Positions 26,601 to 33,782 of a DNA stretch of 37,087 bases are shown here, in pieces. Origin of the DNA: Planctomycetota bacterium (GTDB taxonomy: Bacteria > Planctomycetota > Uabimicrobiia > Uabimicrobiales > JABWCH01); contig JAGOMP010000027.1 of assembly GCA_017993505.1 (NCBI GenBank), positions 1 through 37,087 of the forward strand. The letters run 5' to 3'. Position numbers and translations under genes: made by a program. Every line of letters starts with the position of its first letter. The first letter of the stretch is position 1. A model generated the notes under the pieces. The model ran no database searches. It saw nothing but the letters and a program-made list of their open reading frames with translations, and was not told the DNA's origin.

Positions 26601-27486
26601 CCAAGAAATTAAAAAACAAATTGAAAAAGCCCCCACAGACAACCTGACAATAAAAAAAACGTCTACAAACAGTCAAACAACTATGGATCCATACATGAAA
26701 GAACTCTTCCAACACCTAAAAAACAATGATCAATTTCAATATTTAGGTACACAAACATATACTTGTGGTGAACATACAAATACAATGCATGAATATAAAC
26801 ATATACAAACAGAAATGGAATTTGTACTTCTTCCTAGTGGAACCTATCTCTCTAGCTCAATGAAAAAATATATAACCATCCGCAGTTTTCTCATTGCAAA
26901 ATACGAATGCACACAAAAAATATGGAATCTCATTGTTCCAGATCTTCCAAAACGATATATCACAAAAATTCCAGAACTCACAATCGGAAATGAATATCCA
27001 ATTGCTGGTCAAACGTTTCCTGATTCCTATGAATTTTGTAAACGAACAGGACTTTCCTTACCTTCTGCCAATCAATGGGAATATGCAGCACAAGCAGGAA
27101 GTGAAGATCGATACTGTTATGGAAACGATAAAAAACAACTTAAAAACTATGCTTGGTATAATCAAAATTCTAGAAATTCTACACATCCAGTTGGTCAACG
27201 TTGCCACAATGCCTTTGGTCTATACGATATCCACGGAAATGTTAGTGAACAATGTGCTGATGAATATAACATCGAAGATGACATCCCTTTTAACATAATC
27301 CCTTCGTTGAATGATATTCCAACAAAACCACCCTATATCCCCGACACAGAACGCCACCATAGTATCCGAGGAGGAAGTTTTATTGACAATGACTTCCTCC
27401 AAGAATGTTCTATTATATCTAGCAATTCTTCTGAATCCTCTCTCCACGTAGGAGTGCGATTTATCTACTCTATTTTTCATGATTAA
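23650..27486 (+). CDS. Four tandem FGE-sulfatase-fold modules, C-terminal part of the split gene
   Basis: A 1278-residue frame with four FGE-fold modules at about 23650-24549, 24676-25476, 25636-26562 and 26683-27486. Each has a helical lead-in (YMEKLFQHLENNDQFQYL), GMEFVLLPSG, RSFLIAKYECTQKIW, GLSLPSANQWEYAA, NAFGLYDIHGNVSEQCADEY and a final GVRFIYSIF. Modules 1 and 3 are type A (FNSFIRKDI, with a roughly 30-residue insert before the last third). Modules 2 and 4 are type B (LSSSIKKYI, no insert). The FGE catalytic cysteine pair is absent and the usual WEW is SEQ. The first ATG lies inside the conserved lead-in, has no ribosome site and no export signal. Independent translation is therefore unlikely; the frame is probably joined to the upstream kinase and displayed outside the membrane. 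Confidence 0.9.
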   Translation: MDIYMEKLFQHLENNDQFQYLGTQTYTCGKHTNTIHEYKHIQTGMEFVLLPSGSYFNSFIRKDIFIRSFLIAKHECTQKIWNFIVPDIPKVLITKIPELPVGDEYPIVGQTYADSYEFCKRTGLSLPSSNQWEYAARAGSKYRYCYGHDEKQLYKYAWYELNSNNSIQPVGQLCPNAFGLYDIHGNVSEQCADEYNFNIHEKYANIYYNIINYKFRIFLWHPRTDVFDDQDIDPCSRIFSWNDTPIKPPHIPNKERHHVVKGGNFFHIASCQEFSCQYGVSSYVVSYDLGVRFIYSIFDKENTNQSIDNIPGNTPEITTTQETPTDNLLTKKTPANKNNQTSMDIYMEKLSQHLENNDQFQSLGTQTYTCGKHTNTMHEYKHIQTGMEFVLIPSGAFLSSSIKKYISIRSFLIAKYECTQKIWNLIVPDLPKRYITKIPELTIGDEYPIAGQTYRDSYEFCKRTGLSLPSINQWKYAAQAGSKYQYCYGSDEKQLYKYAWYELNSNNSTQPVGQRLPNAFGLYDIHGNVSEQCADEYNENNNNTSLFRSLNDIPTKPPYIPDTERRYVIRGGNFNNGASNQELSLIYNCSLSKSSSNVGVRFIYSIFDEENITQSIDNISINNIKHNIIAENTKQSIDNTPINNTEHNITSENTKQSIDNTPMDSYMKELFQHLENNDQFQYLETKTYTCGEHSNTMHEYKHIQTGMEFVLLPSGTYFNSFIRKDIFIRSFLIAKYECTQKIWNLIVPDLPKRYITDYPEFIIKIGIEDEYPIVGQTYADSYKFCKQTGLSLPSANQWEYAARAGSKYRYCYGHDEKQLKNYAWYEINSNESTHKVGQLLPNAFGLYDIHGNVSEQCADEYNFNVGKQYANTYYNIYNIRGDDPNFRIFLWHPRADVYDVQDADPCSRIFSWNDTPTNPPHIPDKERHHVFKGGNFSLEATVQEFSWKHGMASLSNPLVGVRFIYSIFDKENTNQSIDNTPTNNQEIKKQIEKAPTDNLTIKKTSTNSQTTMDPYMKELFQHLKNNDQFQYLGTQTYTCGEHTNTMHEYKHIQTEMEFVLLPSGTYLSSSMKKYITIRSFLIAKYECTQKIWNLIVPDLPKRYITKIPELTIGNEYPIAGQTFPDSYEFCKRTGLSLPSANQWEYAAQAGSEDRYCYGNDKKQLKNYAWYNQNSRNSTHPVGQRCHNAFGLYDIHGNVSEQCADEYNIEDDIPFNIIPSLNDIPTKPPYIPDTERHHSIRGGSFIDNDFLQECSIISSNSSESSLHVGVRFIYSIFHD

Positions 27487-27492
27487 AATAAA

Positions 27493-27544
27493 AAACTTGC
27501 TCTGGGCAATTTTCAAATTGTTGAAATTTTCCTAGAGCAAGTTT
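27493..27544 (+). terminator. Imperfect hairpin after the first kinase-FGE locus
   Basis: AAACTTGCTCTGGGCAATTTT pairs, with a few mismatches, with AAATTTTCCTAGAGCAAGTTT, starting 7 bp after the stop. It is built from two opposed CCAGAGC-family units. The same structure follows the second locus, so it is conserved as a 3' end element. The T-tract is poor, so it may protect mRNA ends rather than terminate. Confidence 0.55.
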
Positions 27545-27650
27545 ACTTCCCCAGAGCAGATTCTCCCCAGAGCAACTTTCCACCCCAGAGCAGATTCTCC
27601 CCAGAGCAGATTCTCCCCAAACACAGAGCAACTTTTCGCCCCAGAGTAAC
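27540..27650. repeat. CCCCAGAGC-family repeats between the two kinase loci
   Basis: About seven units follow the hairpin: TTCCCCAGAGCAGATT, CTCCCCAGAGCAACTTTCC and close variants, some doubled. They end exactly where the duplicated upstream region of the second locus starts. Confidence 0.88.
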
Positions 27651-27810
27651 AAAATATACAAGAAATTTTTAAATTAAAATTTCTTTCTACTTTCTTTTTT
27701 TGATATGACATAATATAATACAATACAATAATTTATAATATCATAATCTATAGTATAAGAATATATCTTTTCAACAATCCAACAATGCATTTTTGAAAAG
27801 GAATCCTACT
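27642..27810 (+). promoter_or_regulatory. Duplicated upstream region of the second kinase locus
   Basis: The 169-bp counterpart of 22096-22274 lacks a 10-bp TATAATACAA unit but is otherwise nearly identical up to the ribosome site AAAGGA. The spacing of promoter elements in the two loci therefore differs by about one helical turn. Confidence 0.6.
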
Positions 27811-30800
27811 ATGAAAAACGATTTAGACATATTTAGAAACGAAATTATCCAATCTACATATAGCTCCTTAGAAAACACAGCTGTAGAAAAAATAATGATA
27901 GATGACTATGTTCTTTTAGAAAAAATTGGTCAAGGTGGCATGGGCATAGTCTTTAAAGCACAAAAAAAACAAACAGAAGAAATAGTAGCTATTAAATTCT
28001 TATTACACTATAACAATGCATGTCAAAACAACACAACAAAAATTCGTTTACAACGTTTTTTAAAAGAAGCAGAAATAGGACAATATCTCCACCATCCCAA
28101 CATAGTCCACATTCATAAATTAGGATATTATAATAATTCCCCCTATATGGTCATGGACTATATTGAAGGAATTACATTATTAAAGTATATACAACAACCC
28201 CACATCGTAGAACAATGGACTATATACGGCAATATCTTTTACCAATTAACAGACGCACTTCACTATATTCATACAAACAACATAATCCATAGAGATATTA
28301 AACCAGAAAACATACTCATCAACCAACAAGGTAATCCAATTTTAATGGATTTTGGAATTGCTCGAAATCCATTAAAATACTCTAGCCTTACTAATACAAA
28401 TATATTATTAGGTACTCCCTTATATATGTCTCCAGAACAAGCAGATGGGAAACAAGCAACAAGCCAATCTGATATTTATCAACTAGGTGCTGTATTTTAC
28501 CATGCACTCACAAATACACCTCCCTATTACGGAAAAACAGCATATGAAATTTTACTAAATCTTGTCCAAGGAAAAGCAAAACCACCTCAAGCTTTTAATC
28601 CTAATATTCCTATAGAGCTAGAAAACATCGTCCTAAAAGCCATAGAACGGAATATATCTAGACGATATAAAACAGCACAAGAAATGGCACAAGATTTTAA
28701 AAAATATATACTGATGCATGATCTTTCTGAACAAAGCTCAGAATTATCACATGACACAAACAACATAAAATCAAAAAAATCCATCAAAAAAATAAGAAAA
28801 ACAAAAAAATATTTGAAAAAAAACAGATCATATCAAAACAAAATTTTAACAAAAAAAATACTTGCCTATACACTATTTGCCTTGTTTTTCTTTGTATTAT
28901 ACTTTATCTTTGATTCTAACAAAACACACAAAGCAGAAAACAACATAATTACAGAAAATACTAACCAATCCATAGATAACATTTCCACAAACACCCCAGA
29001 AATTAAAACACAAACCGAAGAAACACCCACAGACAACCTAACAACAAAAAAAACGCCTGTAAATCAACCAAAAATGAATCAAATACCTATAGATTCATAC
29101 ATGGAAGAACTCTTCCAACACTTAGAAAACAATGATCAATTTCAATATTTAGGTACACAAACATATACTTGTGGTGAATACACAAATACAATGCATGAAT
29201 ATAAACATATACAAACAGGAATGGAATTTGTACTCATTCCTAGTGGCTCCTACTTTAACAGCTTCATCAGAAAAGATATATTTATTCGCAGTTTTCTCAT
29301 TGCAAAATACGAATGCACACAAAAAATATGGAATCTCATTATGCCAGATCTTCCACAACTCACAATCGCAAAACGATATATCACAAAAATTTCAAACATC
29401 ACAATTGGAAACGAATATCCCATTGTAGGGCAAAAGTATCCTGATTCCTATGAATTTTGTAAACGTACAGGACTTTCCTTACCTTCTGCTAACCAATGGG
29501 AATATGTAGCACGGGCTGGAAGCAAATATCGATACTGTTATGGACACGATGAAAAACAACTTTACAAATATGCTTGGTATGAACTAAATTCTAACAAATC
29601 TATACAACTAGTTGGACAACTTCTTCCTAATGCCTTTGGCCTATACGACATTCACGGTAATGTAAGTGAACAATGTGCTGATGAATATAATTTTAATATA
29701 CATGAAAAATATGCTAATATATATTACAACATCCAAAGTTATAAGTTTAGATTCATTTCATGGCATCCTCGTGCTGATATATATAACGTCCAAGATAACG
29801 CCTCATGTTCTAGAATTTTTTCGTGGAATGATACTCCCACAAAACCACTTCATATTCCTAACACAGAACGCCACCATGTCTTAAAAGGAGGAAATTTTAT
29901 ATCCATAGCCTCTGACTCGGAATTTCCTTGTGAATATGGAATAGTTTCTAATATACATTTAAATGCCATGGGAGTACGATTTATCTACTCTATCTTTGAT
30001 GAAGGAAAGCCTTATATACCCATAAATACTCCAGAAATAACAACAACCAAAAAAACATCCACAGACAGCCTACTAACAAAAAAAACTCCTGTAAACAATC
30101 AAACATCTATGGATATATATATGGAAAAGCTATTCCAACATTTAGAAAATAATGATCAATTTCAATATTTAGGTACACAAACATATACTTGTGGTGAATA
30201 CACAAATACAATGCATGAATATAAACATATACAAACAGGCATGGAATTTGTACTCATTCCTAGTGGAACCTATCTCTCTAGCTCAATTAAAAAATATATA
30301 TCCATTCGCAGTTTCCTCATTGCAAAACACGAATGCACACAAAAAATATGGAATCTCATTATGCCAGATTTTCCGAAACGATATCTCACAAAACATCCAA
30401 AATTCATAATCGGAATCGGAGACGAATATCCCATTGTTGGACAGACGTATTCTGATTCCTATGAATTTTGTAAACGTACAGGACTTTCCTTACCTTCTGC
30501 TAACCAATGGGAATATGCTACACAAGCTGGAAGCAAATATCGATACTGTTATGGAAACGATGTGCATCTACTTTGCAAATATGCTTGGTATAATCAAAAT
30601 TCTAACAACTCTACACATAAAGTTGGTCAACTTCTTCCCAATGCCTTTGGATTATACGACATCCATGGTAATGTAAATGAACAATGTGCTGATGAATTTT
30701 ACTCAAAAATTAACAACACAAGTATACCCATTCCGATGAATGATATTCCTGCAAAACCACCTTATATTCCCGACACAGAACACTACTATGTCGTTAGAGA

Positions 30801-30918
30801 CGGAAATTTTAAAGACAACGCATCTTATCAAGAACTTTCTAGATTATGTTTCTGTCTTTTTTCTAAATCCTCTCTTCATATAGGAGTACGATTTATTTAC
30901 TCTATTTTTCATTATTGA
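27811..30918 (+). CDS. Transmembrane Ser/Thr kinase fused to two FGE-fold modules
   Basis: A 1035-residue intact paralogue of the preceding split gene. The kinase domain (about 33-301) has GQGGMG, VAIK, HRDIKPEN, DFG and GTPLYMSPEQ, all as in the first copy. One transmembrane helix lies at about 350-368. A single-copy linker and two FGE-fold modules follow: type A (about 431-731) and type B (about 767-1035). The topology implies a cytoplasmic kinase with an extracytoplasmic sensor made of FGE-fold binding modules. Some conserved glycines differ in the last module (VVRDGNF instead of the usual RGGNF), so the B module may be diverging. The start is the ATG after AAAGGA. The linker A-tract has eight A and keeps the frame. 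Confidence 0.94.
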   Translation: MKNDLDIFRNEIIQSTYSSLENTAVEKIMIDDYVLLEKIGQGGMGIVFKAQKKQTEEIVAIKFLLHYNNACQNNTTKIRLQRFLKEAEIGQYLHHPNIVHIHKLGYYNNSPYMVMDYIEGITLLKYIQQPHIVEQWTIYGNIFYQLTDALHYIHTNNIIHRDIKPENILINQQGNPILMDFGIARNPLKYSSLTNTNILLGTPLYMSPEQADGKQATSQSDIYQLGAVFYHALTNTPPYYGKTAYEILLNLVQGKAKPPQAFNPNIPIELENIVLKAIERNISRRYKTAQEMAQDFKKYILMHDLSEQSSELSHDTNNIKSKKSIKKIRKTKKYLKKNRSYQNKILTKKILAYTLFALFFFVLYFIFDSNKTHKAENNIITENTNQSIDNISTNTPEIKTQTEETPTDNLTTKKTPVNQPKMNQIPIDSYMEELFQHLENNDQFQYLGTQTYTCGEYTNTMHEYKHIQTGMEFVLIPSGSYFNSFIRKDIFIRSFLIAKYECTQKIWNLIMPDLPQLTIAKRYITKISNITIGNEYPIVGQKYPDSYEFCKRTGLSLPSANQWEYVARAGSKYRYCYGHDEKQLYKYAWYELNSNKSIQLVGQLLPNAFGLYDIHGNVSEQCADEYNFNIHEKYANIYYNIQSYKFRFISWHPRADIYNVQDNASCSRIFSWNDTPTKPLHIPNTERHHVLKGGNFISIASDSEFPCEYGIVSNIHLNAMGVRFIYSIFDEGKPYIPINTPEITTTKKTSTDSLLTKKTPVNNQTSMDIYMEKLFQHLENNDQFQYLGTQTYTCGEYTNTMHEYKHIQTGMEFVLIPSGTYLSSSIKKYISIRSFLIAKHECTQKIWNLIMPDFPKRYLTKHPKFIIGIGDEYPIVGQTYSDSYEFCKRTGLSLPSANQWEYATQAGSKYRYCYGNDVHLLCKYAWYNQNSNNSTHKVGQLLPNAFGLYDIHGNVNEQCADEFYSKINNTSIPIPMNDIPAKPPYIPDTEHYYVVRDGNFKDNASYQELSRLCFCLFSKSSLHIGVRFIYSIFHY

Positions 30919-30925
30919 AATAAAA

Positions 30926-30977
30926 AAACTTGCTCTGGGCAATTTTCAAATTGTTAAAATCTTCTTAGAGCAAGTTT
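30926..30977 (+). terminator. Imperfect hairpin after the second kinase-FGE locus
   Basis: AAACTTGCTCTGGGCAATTTT and the complementary TCTTAGAGCAAGTTT lie 8 bp after the stop codon, in the same place and with the same sequence plan as the hairpin after the first locus. Confidence 0.55.
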
Positions 30978-31756
30978 ACTTCTCCAGAGCAGATTCTCCC
31001 CAGAGCAACTTTCCACCTACGCATTTTTACGTAATTCTACGCATTTTTATTTTCATTTACGCATTTTTACGTAATTCTACGCATTTTTATGTAATTCTAC
31101 GCATTTTCCACGCGTTTTCGTTTTCATTGACGCATTAATACAAATTTGCCTCCCCAGAGCAAAATTACTTCCCCAGAGCAAATTAACTCCCAGAGCAAAA
31201 TTTGCTTCCCCAGAGTAACTCCCCAAAGCAAGTTTACTTCCCCAGAGCAAATTTTATCTCCCCAGAGCACAGAGCAACTTTCCACCTACGCGTTTTCACC
31301 TACGCGTTTTATGAATTTCTACGCATTTTTACGTAATTCTACGCATTTTTATTTTTATTTACGTATTTTTACGTAATTCTACGCATTTTTATTTTTATTT
31401 ACGTATTTTTACGTAATTCTACGCATTTTTATATAATTCTACGCATTTTCCACGCGTTTTCGTTTTCATTGACGCATTAATACAAATTTGCCTCCCCAGA
31501 GCAAAATTACTTCCCCAGAGCAAAATTACTTCCCCAGAGCAAATTTTATCTCCCTAGAGAAACTTTGCCTACCTCAGAGTAAGTTTACTTCCCCAGAGCA
31601 AATTTTATCTCCCTAGAGAAACTTTTCTTGCCTCGGAGTAAGTTTACTTCCCCAGAGCAAATTTTATCTCCCTAGAGAAACTTTGCCTGCCTCAGAGTAA
31701 GAGTAGAGTACGAGTAAAAGTAGTTTCCTCCAGAGTGAGGAGGATTAGTTGTTAGA
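30978..31756. repeat. Gene-free repeat block with two short-repeat families
   Basis: Nearly 800 bp without a gene. CCCCAGAGC-family units lie at 30980-31010, 31145-31285 and 31490-31740. A second family, TACGCATTTTTACGTAATTC, lies at about 31015-31140 and 31285-31475. About 88 bp (beginning TTCTACGCATTTTCCACGCG) is repeated almost exactly at about 31077 and 31437. The last part has three tandem units of about 64 bp containing TTATCTCCCTAGAGAAACTT. The array ends at the 3' end of the aminotransferase gene. Confidence 0.9.
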
Positions 31757-33220
31757 TTAGGAATTTATTGAATTTATTGCATTGTCTTTTTTCATTTGTA
31801 GGATGGCATTTTTAATGTATATAAAGAGTTGTTGCATAGTTTGATCGTTATGAGCAGATGATAAGTTCATGGTAGGTAAGAGTTTTGTGTATACGCCTTG
31901 ATTTCGTAGGTAGTATGTTAAAAGTAGAAGTGTTTTGAATTGCGTCATACTAGAGGAAGTCATTAAGCTTCTATATGTTTTTTCTTCAGGATGTTGTTTG
32001 TCAATGCTAAGCTGTTGTTGTAATCGAGGATGTCCTTCTAAGGAGATGGCTATGTTTGTTTCTTGGGCAAGTTGTGCTAATTGTTGTTTTAAATATGCAT
32101 GATTTTTGTCTAGTTGTTGTACAACAGTGTCGTATGTTTCATCTAGTTCTTGTAGTTGAGCTAAGCTTGCTAGTACAGATGGATAGTTAGCGTTCATGGT
32201 AGAAGCTGCCCATACTTTGTTCATTCCATAATCGCTCATCACGCCTGATGTTCGCATGTTATCTAGGTATTTTGCATCGCCTGCTAAAATGCTCAAAGGA
32301 AGCCCTAGACTGCTTGTGATTTTTCCAAAACAAGACATGGCTGGTTTATATTGTAACCATTCTCTAGCTCCACCTTTTGCTAATCGAAATCCACAAACTA
32401 TTTCATCAAAGATCATGGGAATTTGAAATTTGTCTGCTGTTTGACAAAGTTTTTTCATAAATGTTTTGCATTCATCTACCCAATTTACCATGAAGGCAGG
32501 TACTGGATCTGCAACGATACATGCAAGTTCATTTTTATATTGTTGGATAAGGTCAAAGGCTATGTTTGTGTTGTATGGCAAAATTAAATATTCATCTTCG
32601 TGTGTGACTCCACCGCCTGTTGCGTATTTTGGCTGTATGTTTTGAAGGGGATCTTTACTTATTTGACCTGCTAAAGCTAGCCAAGGATTATGGAGACCGA
32701 TTTCAGTTGAACCATGGTAGCAACCTTCAAATTTAGCAATGAGTTTTTTCTTTGTGATATTTCGTGCAAGTCGTGTTGCAGTTAAAATGGCTTCACCACC
32801 TGTGTGAAAATAGGCTACACGTTCTGTTTGTGGGATCATTTTTTGTATAAGTTCTGCTAATTGGATGTGTTCTTCTGTGGCATGAGCAGCACCTCGATTG
32901 TGTTCCATTCCTTGTTGAAATTTTTTCATTACATTAAGATGGTTATGTCCTAAAATAGTGGCAGTGTAGCAAGAATGGCAATCAATGTATTGGTTATTGT
33001 CTACATCCCAGATATAGGGACCTTGGGAATTTTTGATAAATAGGGGAAACATAGGGCTTTCATACGGCAATTGAGAAGGAAGACCAGATAGGCAATTGCT
33101 AGCTTTATCATTGAGTTTAATGGATGTTTTTTGTTTTTCTTGAAGTTTTTTAAACATATTAAAAATTTGAGCATTATTGCCAGCAAGCCAGTATATATTG
33201 TTGGTTTCATACGGTAGCAT
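31757..33220 (-). CDS. Class III PLP aminotransferase / glutamate-1-semialdehyde aminomutase-like
   Basis: A 487-residue fold-type I PLP enzyme of the class III family. Visible are WDVDNNQYIDC, the FHTGGEAILTATRLAR loop, FEGCYHGS (164-171), the cofactor-contacting D272-E273 in MIFDEIVCGFRLAKGGAREW, and the Schiff-base lysine K300 in CFGKITSSLGLPLSILAG. The layout is closest to HemL-like aminomutases, which are about 430 residues. The extra residues are at the N-terminus (first 45) and near 400-430. It is probably not the housekeeping HemL: such relatives occur in natural-product loci and use other amino acids. The neighbouring YcaO gene is consistent with that, but the tRNA and its terminator lie between them, so they are not cotranscribed. 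Substrate unknown. Confidence 0.85.
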   Translation of the reverse strand: MLPYETNNIYWLAGNNAQIFNMFKKLQEKQKTSIKLNDKASNCLSGLPSQLPYESPMFPLFIKNSQGPYIWDVDNNQYIDCHSCYTATILGHNHLNVMKKFQQGMEHNRGAAHATEEHIQLAELIQKMIPQTERVAYFHTGGEAILTATRLARNITKKKLIAKFEGCYHGSTEIGLHNPWLALAGQISKDPLQNIQPKYATGGGVTHEDEYLILPYNTNIAFDLIQQYKNELACIVADPVPAFMVNWVDECKTFMKKLCQTADKFQIPMIFDEIVCGFRLAKGGAREWLQYKPAMSCFGKITSSLGLPLSILAGDAKYLDNMRTSGVMSDYGMNKVWAASTMNANYPSVLASLAQLQELDETYDTVVQQLDKNHAYLKQQLAQLAQETNIAISLEGHPRLQQQLSIDKQHPEEKTYRSLMTSSSMTQFKTLLLLTYYLRNQGVYTKLLPTMNLSSAHNDQTMQQLFIYIKNAILQMKKDNAINSINS

Positions 33221-33229
33221 TTCATTTCA

Positions 33230-33520
33230 TCTTTCTATAAGACAATTGTTTTTGGATAGGACACAATATTACAAGTTTCTATAAAGCAATTATTCTTGGA
33301 TATAAATTTCGATACAGCAATTGTTTTTGGATATAAATTTCTATAAGACAATTATTTTTGGATATAAATTTCTATAAGACAATTATTTTTGGATATAAAT
33401 TTCTATAAGACAATTATTTTTAGATAAAATACAATATTATAAATTTCGATACAGCAATTGTTTTTGGATATGACACGATATTATAAAACTATTATTAGAT
33501 ATGATAATACAGTATTGTAA
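33230..33520. repeat. 31-bp minisatellite upstream of the aminotransferase
   Basis: About eight degenerate tandem units have an exact 31-bp period in the middle (unit starts at 33341, 33372 and 33403). The core reads TTTCTATAAGACAATTAT then TTTTTGGATATAAA, with variants CGATACAGCAATTG. The array lies between the aminotransferase start and the tRNA terminator, so it is in the aminotransferase promoter region. Confidence 0.9.
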
Positions 33521-33546
33521 AAAAAAGCTTTTTAAACCTATAGGAT

Positions 33547-33602
33547 TAAAAAAAAAAGCTTTTTAAACCTATGGGATTAACCTATGAGATTTAAAAAGCT
33601 TT
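33547..33602 (-). terminator. Rho-independent terminator of tRNA-Gln
   Basis: On the minus strand AAAGCTTTTTAAA pairs with TTTAAAAAGCTTT, followed by a run of about ten T. It begins 2 bp after the tRNA 3' end. A second, partial copy of the 3' arm and T-run lies at about 33520-33545. Confidence 0.85.
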
Positions 33603-33603
33603 C

Positions 33604-33674
33604 TGCCTCGTGAGGACTCGAACCTCAACAACATGATCCAGAGTCATGTGTCCTACCGATTAGACGACAAGGCA
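33604..33674 (-). tRNA. tRNA-Gln (anticodon CTG)
   Basis: A 71-nt cloverleaf. Acceptor stem TGCCTTG/CGAGGCA has one G-T pair. The D-arm contains CTAATCGGTAGG. Anticodon stem CATGA/TCATG encloses the loop CTCTGGA, giving anticodon CTG, which reads the Gln codon CAG. The T-arm is GAGGTTCGAGTCCTC. CCA is not encoded. It has its own promoter and terminator. Confidence 0.93.
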
Positions 33675-33720
33675 ATAAAATTCAATAAAATTTATGGTAA
33701 ATTTATAAATTTGTAGGGTG

Positions 33721-33749
33721 ATTTTATCATATTTTTCTAATTTTGTCAA
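33721..33749 (-). promoter_or_regulatory. Consensus sigma-70 promoter of tRNA-Gln
   Basis: On the minus strand TTGACA (33744-33749), a 17-bp spacer and TAAAAT (33721-33726). The expected start is near 33714, giving a leader of about 40 nt before the tRNA. Confidence 0.8.
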
Positions 33750-33782
33750 TGGAAAAATAAAAAATTATACATAGATTGCAAA

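Noticed and set aside
23650..27486. FGE frame as an independently translated gene
   Set aside because: It has no ribosome site, its ATG lies inside a conserved domain lead-in, and it has no export signal. The one-base relation to the kinase frame and the intact paralogue favour a split gene. The frame is still listed because it is open.
31757..33220. Housekeeping HemL
   Set aside because: It is longer than HemL, diverged at the N-terminus and in the last third, and not near haem genes. The class III family is sure but the HemL function is not.
33230..33780. RiPP precursor peptide gene between the YcaO and aminotransferase genes
   Set aside because: Only the minisatellite, tRNA-Gln and its promoter and terminator are present; no short ORF with a ribosome site and a plausible core was found.
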